Below, in pieces: positions 59,520 to 64,000 of a stretch of DNA of 64,000 nt (position 1 is the first letter of the stretch; every line of letters starts with the position of its first letter). Under the pieces are notes generated by a model that searched no databases, was not told the DNA's origin, and saw nothing but the letters and a program-made list of their open reading frames with translations. The position numbers and the translations under genes are program-made. This stretch comes from JAFMKE01 sp964655225 (GTDB lineage: Bacteria > Bacteroidota > Bacteroidia > Chitinophagales > UBA8649): the NCBI GenBank assembly GCA_964655225.1, contig CAZZMB010000002.1:26676-90675 (forward strand), written 5' to 3'.

Positions 59520-62429
59520 ATGGGAGTAACTAAAAGTTTAAAAGACTTGCAAGCCAAATTTTCGGGTGATTTATACTGGGATAGTATGATGCGAACGATT
59601 TATGCAACCGATGCTTCTGTCTATCGTGAACTTCCTGTGGCTGTTGCCGTTCCAAGGTCTAAGGACGACCTCAAATTGCTTATTGATTTTGCTCAAAGTC
59701 ATGCCTTGAGTTTAATTCCTCGAGCAGCAGGAACCTCATTGGCTGGCCAATGTGTGGGCAGCGGTATAGTCGTGGATATCTCAAAGCACTTCACTCAAAT
59801 TTTAGAATTTAATGCGAAAGAAAAGTGGATTAAAGTTCAGCCAGGAGTAATTCGAGATGAACTGAATTTATTTTTAAAGCCGCATGGCTTATTTTTTGGG
59901 CCAGAAACATCAACAGCTAATCGTGCTATGATTGGCGGTATGGTTGGAAATAATTCAACGGGGACCAATTCAATCAGATATGGTAACACGAGAGATCATG
60001 TGTTGGAATTGGAGGTGTTTCTTAGTGATGGTAGTATGGTTAAACTCAATACGAAAACTGCAGAGGAGCTCCAGGTGTTAAACACTACAGATAGTTTGGA
60101 AGGTAGATTGTATCAATTTTTGTTGAAAGAGTTGGCCTCAAATGTTGTTAGAGAGGAGATAATAGATCAATTCCCCAAAGCTTCCATTCATAGAAGAAAT
60201 ACAGGATATGCTATTGATGAAATTATAAATTGCGAACCTTTTATATCAAAAGGAGATCCCTTAAATTTATGTAAGTTGATGGTTGGTTCAGAGGGCACGC
60301 TGGCTCTTATTACCGAAATTAAACTTAATCTAGTCGACTTGCCTCCTGCGGAACATGTGCTCCTTTGCCCTCATTTTAATTCTGTACAAGATGCGCTAAA
60401 AGCGGTTAAACCAATTATGGAACTGCAGCCATATGCATGTGAACTGATGGACAAGCTAATTATGGATTGTACCAAGGAAAATTTGGAATACAAAAAGTAT
60501 CGGTACTTCCTTAAAGGGGACCCAGCAGCGATTTTAATGCTAGAGTTAAGAGCAGAAACCAAAGATGCACTTGCGTGTTTGATTGATCAAGCACAGCAAA
60601 TTTTAACAGATGAGACGGAAAGTTATGAGTGTCCAGAAATTTTTGCTCCTCGCATTCAAAATGTATGGAAATTGCGAAAAGCAGGACTGGGCTTACTGGC
60701 TAATATTCCTGGGGATAAGAAAGCAGTGGCTGTCATAGAGGATACTGCGGTTCATATTGATGATTTAGCACAATATATTGACGATTTTACGGCAATTATG
60801 GAAACTCATGGTCAAAAAGCAGTCTATTACGCGCATGCCGGAGCAGGTGAGTTACACCTAAGACCAATACTTAATTTGAAAGAATCAGCAGATGTGAAGT
60901 TGTTTGAGGAAATAGCTTGGGATACCGCAAGGTTAGTGAAAAAATACAAAGGTTCTTTAAGTGGAGAGCATGGAGATGGTAGAGTGCGTGCTAGTTTTAT
61001 TCCTTATATGCTTGGCGAAAAGAATTATAAACTTCTACAGAAACTAAAAGCAAATTGGGATCCTAATGGTGTTTTTAATAAGGGGAAAATTACGGATGCA
61101 CCCAAGATAGATGAGGACCTAAGGTATGAGATAGGGCGAACAGAACCTGTATTGAGCACCTTGTTGAATTTTGATGAGGAGGGTGGGATATTAAGACTTG
61201 CAGAGAAGTGCAACGGATCGGGCGATTGTAGGAAAACACATTTAAGTGGCGGAACTATGTGCCCTAGCTATATGGCAACAAAAAATGAGAAGGATACAAC
61301 ACGTGCAAGAGCGAATGTATTGAGGGAGTTTCTTACCCAAAGTGATAACGATCGAGAAAAGTGGACCTCTGAAGAGATAAAGGAAGCATTAGATTTATGT
61401 TTGAGCTGCAAAGCTTGCAAAAATGAATGCCCGAGTAATGTAGATATGGCAAGCTTGAAAGCAGAGTTTTCCTATCAATACCAAAAACGAAAAGGGACAC
61501 CAATTCGCACAAAATTGTTTGGGCATGTTCAGAAACTAAATCAATTTGCCTCAATTTTCCCTGGCTTAGTAAATAAAATTAATGCTACGCCATTGGCGAA
61601 AAATATTTTAGGTATCGCGGTAGAAAGAACTCCCCCGGAATTAGCAAAAGAAACACTAAAAAAATGGTTTTCTAGAAGGATAATCAAGGAGAATACTGGG
61701 AAGCAGTCCCTTTATTTTTTTGCGGATGAGTTCACTAATTATTATGACGTAGAAGCGGGTAAAGCCTGCATTCTTTTGTTGGAGGCTTTAGGGTATAAGA
61801 TTTTGATGGCCCCTATCGCAGACAGCGGTAGAGCATTTCTATCAAAGGGAATGCTGAATGAAGCCAAACAATTGGCTAGGTCCAATGTAAAGGCCCTTCT
61901 TCCACTGATATCTGAACATACTCCCTTGATTGGTGTTGAACCCAGTGCCATCCTTTCATTTCGAGATGAGTATATCCGCTTGATTGATCACAAGGATTTC
62001 AAAGATTCATGTCTTGTGAAATTTAGTTTAACTATCGAGGAGTTTTTAGTAAAAGCTAAGGAAGCAGGATCCATACAACGGGAATTATTTGTTAGCACAC
62101 ACCAACAGGTCGTATTACACGGGCATTGTCATCAAAAGGCATTGAGTGAGGTCAGCTATTCAGAGAAAATTTTATCCATACCTCCAAACTATCATGTTGA
62201 AACGCTGTCAACCGGCTGTTGTGGAATGGCAGGAAGTTTTGGCTATGAAAAAGAGCATTATCAAACCTCTATGGAAGTAGGTGAATTGGTCTTATTCCCA
62301 TCGCTAAGAAAATGCGATGACCAAGTCATTGTGGCCGCTCCAGGAACGAGCTGCAGGCATCAAATATTTGATGGCACAAGAAGAACAGCTTTACATCCCG
62401 CGCAAGTATTATATAATGCGCTTAAGTAA
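59520..62429 (+). CDS. Large FAD- and Fe-S-binding dehydrogenase (D-lactate/2-hydroxyacid type, YdiJ-like)
   Basis: About 970 residues. N-terminal FAD_binding_4 domain (SLIPRAAGTSLAGQCVGSGI, GPETSTANRAMIGGMVGNNS), FAD-oxidase C-terminal domain with the substrate histidines in YYAHAGAGELHLRP and SGEHGDG, then two ferredoxin-like 4Fe-4S motifs (GDCRKTHLSGGTMC and CLSCKACKNECP) and a CCG-type heterodisulfide-reductase-like domain with STGCCGMAGSFGYE. This fusion is known from YdiJ and related D-2-hydroxyacid dehydrogenases that pass electrons to the quinone pool. D-lactate or D-2-hydroxyglutarate are the likely substrates. The ATG at 59520 is preferred to the upstream TTG (59514). Confidence 0.92.
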   Translation: MGVTKSLKDLQAKFSGDLYWDSMMRTIYATDASVYRELPVAVAVPRSKDDLKLLIDFAQSHALSLIPRAAGTSLAGQCVGSGIVVDISKHFTQILEFNAKEKWIKVQPGVIRDELNLFLKPHGLFFGPETSTANRAMIGGMVGNNSTGTNSIRYGNTRDHVLELEVFLSDGSMVKLNTKTAEELQVLNTTDSLEGRLYQFLLKELASNVVREEIIDQFPKASIHRRNTGYAIDEIINCEPFISKGDPLNLCKLMVGSEGTLALITEIKLNLVDLPPAEHVLLCPHFNSVQDALKAVKPIMELQPYACELMDKLIMDCTKENLEYKKYRYFLKGDPAAILMLELRAETKDALACLIDQAQQILTDETESYECPEIFAPRIQNVWKLRKAGLGLLANIPGDKKAVAVIEDTAVHIDDLAQYIDDFTAIMETHGQKAVYYAHAGAGELHLRPILNLKESADVKLFEEIAWDTARLVKKYKGSLSGEHGDGRVRASFIPYMLGEKNYKLLQKLKANWDPNGVFNKGKITDAPKIDEDLRYEIGRTEPVLSTLLNFDEEGGILRLAEKCNGSGDCRKTHLSGGTMCPSYMATKNEKDTTRARANVLREFLTQSDNDREKWTSEEIKEALDLCLSCKACKNECPSNVDMASLKAEFSYQYQKRKGTPIRTKLFGHVQKLNQFASIFPGLVNKINATPLAKNILGIAVERTPPELAKETLKKWFSRRIIKENTGKQSLYFFADEFTNYYDVEAGKACILLLEALGYKILMAPIADSGRAFLSKGMLNEAKQLARSNVKALLPLISEHTPLIGVEPSAILSFRDEYIRLIDHKDFKDSCLVKFSLTIEEFLVKAKEAGSIQRELFVSTHQQVVLHGHCHQKALSEVSYSEKILSIPPNYHVETLSTGCCGMAGSFGYEKEHYQTSMEVGELVLFPSLRKCDDQVIVAAPGTSCRHQIFDGTRRTALHPAQVLYNALK

Positions 62430-62448
62430 AATAAAATCCGAAAAAGCT

Positions 62449-62456
62449 TATCTTTA
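62449..62456 (+). promoter_or_regulatory. -7 box of the arylsulfotransferase-like gene, four bases before ATG
   Basis: TATCTTTA (last base off consensus) is followed by atct and the ATG at 62461, the same spacing as thiL and dusB. It suggests a leaderless mRNA. Confidence 0.5.
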
Positions 62457-62460
62457 ATCT

Positions 62461-64000
62461 ATGAAAATTTTTGCACTTATTATATTTTTCTATCTCTTTT
62501 CCAGTTCTATTTTAGCGCAAGTCCCTAATGTGGGATTACGCATATCTAGTAATGATGTAAGTGATGGATATTTACTGTATTCTCCACAAGAAAATACTAA
62601 GGTTTTCCTCATTGATAATTGCGGTGAGCAAGTAAATGAATGGAGTTTCAGGGAAGAGCCGGGATTGGTTTGTTATCTACTGGAGAATGGAAATTTACTA
62701 AGAGCGGGAAGAAATTCGATTGAAATTCAGACTTGGGAAGGGGATTTGGTTTGGAGCTTTTCAATTAATGATAAGCTTGGATTAAATCAACATCACGATA
62801 TTGAATTTATGCCTAACGGAAATGTGCTATGCTTGATTACGGATAAACAAACAAGTATAGATATGCGTAACCTAGGAAAAGATACCTTAAGCGTTCCGGG
62901 AGAAATAAAATTAGATAAAATTATTGAGCTACAACCCATTGGAATAGATAGCGCAATTGTGGTTTGGGAATGGCGTTTTATGGATCATTTTATTCAGGAT
63001 TTTGACAGCACAAAAATAAACTTTGGAGTTATTGCAGATCATCCTGAGTTATTGGATATTAATTATGATACGCCCTATGGAACAGATTATACGCATTGCA
63101 ATGCTATTGATTATAATCCCCACCTTGATCAAATATTAATTTCCGCTAGAAGTATTGATGAAATTATGATAATTGATCATAGTACAAGTACTGCAGAGGC
63201 TGCTAGTCATAGTGGAGGAGCTTCTAATCGAGGAGGTGATTTTTTATGGCGATGGGGTAATCCTGCGGTTTATGATAAGGGTAATGTTACAGACCAAAAA
63301 TTGTTTCTTCAGCATGATCCAAAGTGGATACCAAATACCTATGCTGATGCGGGAAGAATTTCTGTATTTAGTAATAGGGGCGATACAAGTTCAGCGATGT
63401 ACAGTTCTTTGCTTATACTGGAGCCCACTGTTGTCAATGGAGCCTATCAAATGAATGCCGGCAAGTTTTTACCACTTGACTATTATTGGTCTTGGAATGG
63501 GGATGTTTTGGGGGAAACTGTATTTCAAGGAAAGAAATCTGGCATGAATGTAATGCCTAATGGCAATGTTGCCTTCTGTGAAACATTCAACGGTCAAGTT
63601 ACAGAATTGAATCGTCTAGGTGAGATTTTGTGGGTATATAAAAACCCTAGTGGCAGCATTATTTATGGACAACTTGATACGATTCAGAATTTTAATAACT
63701 CTATTTTTAGAGGGGAACGCTTACCTGCATCTTATCCCGGACTTCAAGGAAAAGATTTGAGCGGAAAGGGGATTTTGGAGGATTTCAATGCACTTTCAGA
63801 TTCATGCGGTATAGAACCTCCTACGGCATTGCGAAGCCATACCTTGAGTGAGTTGGCTTTTTTCGAAAACCCTGTCAAAGACAAAATATTGCAATTTACG
63901 GAGTTAGTTTATGAAACGGATGTTATGATTTATGATTGGAGTGGAAGCTTGGTTTTTACTTTGGAAAAATTTAGCGGAAGACGTTTGCCAATTGATTTAT
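62461..64000 (+). CDS. Arylsulfotransferase-like secreted protein with T9SS sorting domain (C-terminus off the right edge)
   Basis: The frame is open from 62461 to the window end, at least 513 residues. Signal peptide (FYLFSSSILAQ), then a six-bladed-propeller-like region: DGYLLYSPQENTKVFLID, LLENGNLLRAGRN, QHHDIEFMPNGNVLCLITD and, further on, HCNAIDYNPHLDQILISARS, DPKWIPNTY and GMNVMPNGNVAFCETFNG. This is the pattern of arylsulfotransferase (ASST)-like proteins. Near the right edge LAFFENPVKDKILQFTELVYE begins a T9SS C-terminal sorting domain, so the protein is probably secreted or surface-attached. Sulfotransfer activity is not shown. Confidence 0.8.
   Translation, partial: MKIFALIIFFYLFSSSILAQVPNVGLRISSNDVSDGYLLYSPQENTKVFLIDNCGEQVNEWSFREEPGLVCYLLENGNLLRAGRNSIEIQTWEGDLVWSFSINDKLGLNQHHDIEFMPNGNVLCLITDKQTSIDMRNLGKDTLSVPGEIKLDKIIELQPIGIDSAIVVWEWRFMDHFIQDFDSTKINFGVIADHPELLDINYDTPYGTDYTHCNAIDYNPHLDQILISARSIDEIMIIDHSTSTAEAASHSGGASNRGGDFLWRWGNPAVYDKGNVTDQKLFLQHDPKWIPNTYADAGRISVFSNRGDTSSAMYSSLLILEPTVVNGAYQMNAGKFLPLDYYWSWNGDVLGETVFQGKKSGMNVMPNGNVAFCETFNGQVTELNRLGEILWVYKNPSGSIIYGQLDTIQNFNNSIFRGERLPASYPGLQGKDLSGKGILEDFNALSDSCGIEPPTALRSHTLSELAFFENPVKDKILQFTELVYETDVMIYDWSGSLVFTLEKFSGRRLPIDL

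Noticed and set aside
63173..63454. 93-codon frame within the arylsulfotransferase-like gene
   Set aside because: A shadow frame of a gene that is open to the window edge.

Overview
The window is a stretch of mostly core chromosome from a low-GC member of the Bacteroidota, most likely a marine-type Flavobacteriales lineage. Several things point there: promoters of the TAnnTTTG type instead of sigma-70 -10 boxes, type IX secretion (T9SS) cargo and the T9SS protein PorZ, a bacillithiol gene (bshA), a eukaryote-like class I ribonucleotide reductase with nrdB before nrdA, a 1105-residue IleRS, a long-linker Rho, and many MKK-type signal peptides and Cys lipoproteins. No rRNA, IS element, prophage, CRISPR array or plasmid gene was seen. 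One tRNA (anticodon CAT) was found.

Layout. 1-2.3 kb: start of a giant secreted adhesin with beta-helix and HYR-like repeats, cut by the left edge. 2.7-6.8 kb: tRNA, HAD phosphatase, a tryptophan-repeat exported protein, short asparaginase, DUF2147 protein and a membrane AraC regulator. 6.9-11.9 kb: Tat-exported beta-glucosidase, Mn-type superoxide dismutase, a CPBP protease divergent from thiL, two lipoproteins. 12-24 kb: dnaG and porZ on the minus strand, ileS-dksA-like-lspA on the plus strand, rho, serS. 24.1-28.3 kb: pterin dehydratase, M42 peptidase, then a CPBP-cdsA-psd membrane-lipid operon. 28.4-33.3 kb: dusB, then nrdB-nrdA behind an unusually long structured leader. 33.4-38 kb: arginine deiminase, TPR protein, TonB, VanZ. 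38.1-43.5 kb: nadD and bshA facing a four-gene glycan operon (O-antigen ligase, GT2, GT4, TsaC). 43.6-46.9 kb: ECF sigma and small anti-sigma, two lipoproteins, YceI and aldose epimerase. 47.1-48.4 kb: a reductase of clearly higher GC than its surroundings. 48.7-53.9 kb: rpmH, rnpA, M28 peptidase, tsaB, ArsR regulator, fatty-acid hydroxylase, exported MsrB, HAD phosphatase. 54-56.7 kb: a tightly coupled five-gene minus-strand operon that includes an internally deleted MmcQ/YjbR protein. 57.1-64 kb: XRE regulator overlapping murF, a redoxin, a large FAD/Fe-S dehydrogenase, and an arylsulfotransferase-like T9SS cargo cut by the right edge.

Most of the window is housekeeping. The strongest candidate for something undescribed is the roughly 210-nt leader of nrdBA (29657-29883). 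It carries three mutually complementary segments that could form alternative stems, followed by a 10-bp hairpin just before the start codon, and a perfect 19-bp palindrome lies upstream of the inferred promoter. Other points worth following are the tryptophan-repeat protein, the apparent leaderless genes (-7 box, four bases, ATG), the XRE-murF coupling, the truncated YjbR protein and the high-GC reductase. All functional calls come from reading motifs by eye. No database search was run.
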